Source: an uncultured Collinsella sp.
GTDB lineage: Bacteria > Actinomycetota > Coriobacteriia > Coriobacteriales > Coriobacteriaceae
Direction of reading: 5' to 3'
NCBI GenBank assembly: GCA_900548075.1
Contig: URJD01000116.1
Span: 1 to 6,180 of the forward strand
Length of the DNA: 6,180 nucleotides
Shown: positions 6,065 through 6,180 of the stretch, one piece after another
How the letters are laid out: the number at the start of each line of letters is the position of its first letter
Position numbering within the stretch: the first letter of the stretch is position 1
The notes under the pieces: generated by a model
Told to the model about the DNA's origin: nothing
What the model saw: only the letters and a program-made list of their open reading frames with translations
Databases searched by the model: none
Made by a program: the position numbers and the translations under genes

Positions 6065-6180
6065 TAGGCGATCTCGGCGCGAGCGGCCTCGATAGCGCGT
6101 GTAAGCTGGTCGGCGCAGGAGGTCTTTTTCATACCGCAGGTATTACCGGCGAGAACCTCGATTACGCGATCGGCAGGAGC
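6064..6180 (-). CDS. C-terminal end of an unidentified protein
   Basis: The frame is open from the window edge to TAA at 6066-6064, giving 38 residues. It contains the stretch VIEVLAGNTCGMKKTSC, with two cysteines six residues apart (NTCGMKKTSC), followed by an amphipathic helix-like end ADQLTRAIEAARAEIA. The codon pattern matches the rest of the window. Its TAA shares one base with the ATG of the lipoprotein gene (TAATG), which argues that it is a real gene end and that the two genes are translated together. The paired cysteines could bind a metal or form a disulphide, but too little is visible to name a family. Confidence 0.65.
   Translation of the reverse strand, partial: APADRVIEVLAGNTCGMKKTSCADQLTRAIEAARAEIA

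Noticed and set aside
1..6180. Mobile element, CRISPR array, tRNA or rRNA
   Set aside because: I saw no terminal inverted repeats with a transposase, no regularly spaced repeats and no cloverleaf or rRNA-like stretch. The genes are collinear and share one base-composition style.

Overview
The window looks like chromosomal DNA from a GC-rich actinobacterium. The gene content and protein style (long-form PurC, a Tat-type lipoprotein, acidic GC-rich coding) fit a gut Coriobacteriia such as Collinsella. This placement is inference, not a sequence match. Every gene that can be supported lies on the minus strand, so transcription runs from high to low coordinates. The window is almost fully coding and no gene-free stretch exceeds about 160 bases.

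In transcription order it holds: (1) the C-terminal 38 codons of an unidentified protein (6180-6064); (2) a Tat-type lipoprotein with a probable beta-propeller exterior domain (6064-4853), whose ATG overlaps the previous stop by one base; (3) a 153-base spacer with a -10-like hexamer and a GC-rich dyad; (4) an OmpR/PhoB-type response regulator (4699-3977); (5) its partner HAMP-HisKA-HATPase sensor kinase (3965-2400), 11 bases downstream; (6) a 109-base spacer with a hairpin; (7) purC, SAICAR synthase (2290-1403); (8) a 191-residue two-helix membrane protein of unknown function (1402-827), whose GTG touches the purC stop; (9) an intrinsic terminator (766-796) with a possible promoter just before it; and (10) the N-terminal 245 residues of an M29-family aminopeptidase (737 to the window edge).

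The kinase and regulator form a standard two-component system: a signal outside the membrane is sensed by the kinase's extracytoplasmic domain, phosphate passes from His296 to Asp56, and the regulator binds DNA. The lipoprotein upstream faces the same compartment and could be linked to that signalling, but only position suggests this. purC and the small membrane protein are tightly coupled at translation, and the terminator closes that unit. I saw no mobile element, CRISPR array, RNA gene or clear horizontal transfer. No wholly new system is evident. The most useful leads are the unknown membrane protein coupled to purC, the low-complexity insert in the kinase sensor domain, the propeller-like lipoprotein, and the control regions in the short spacers.
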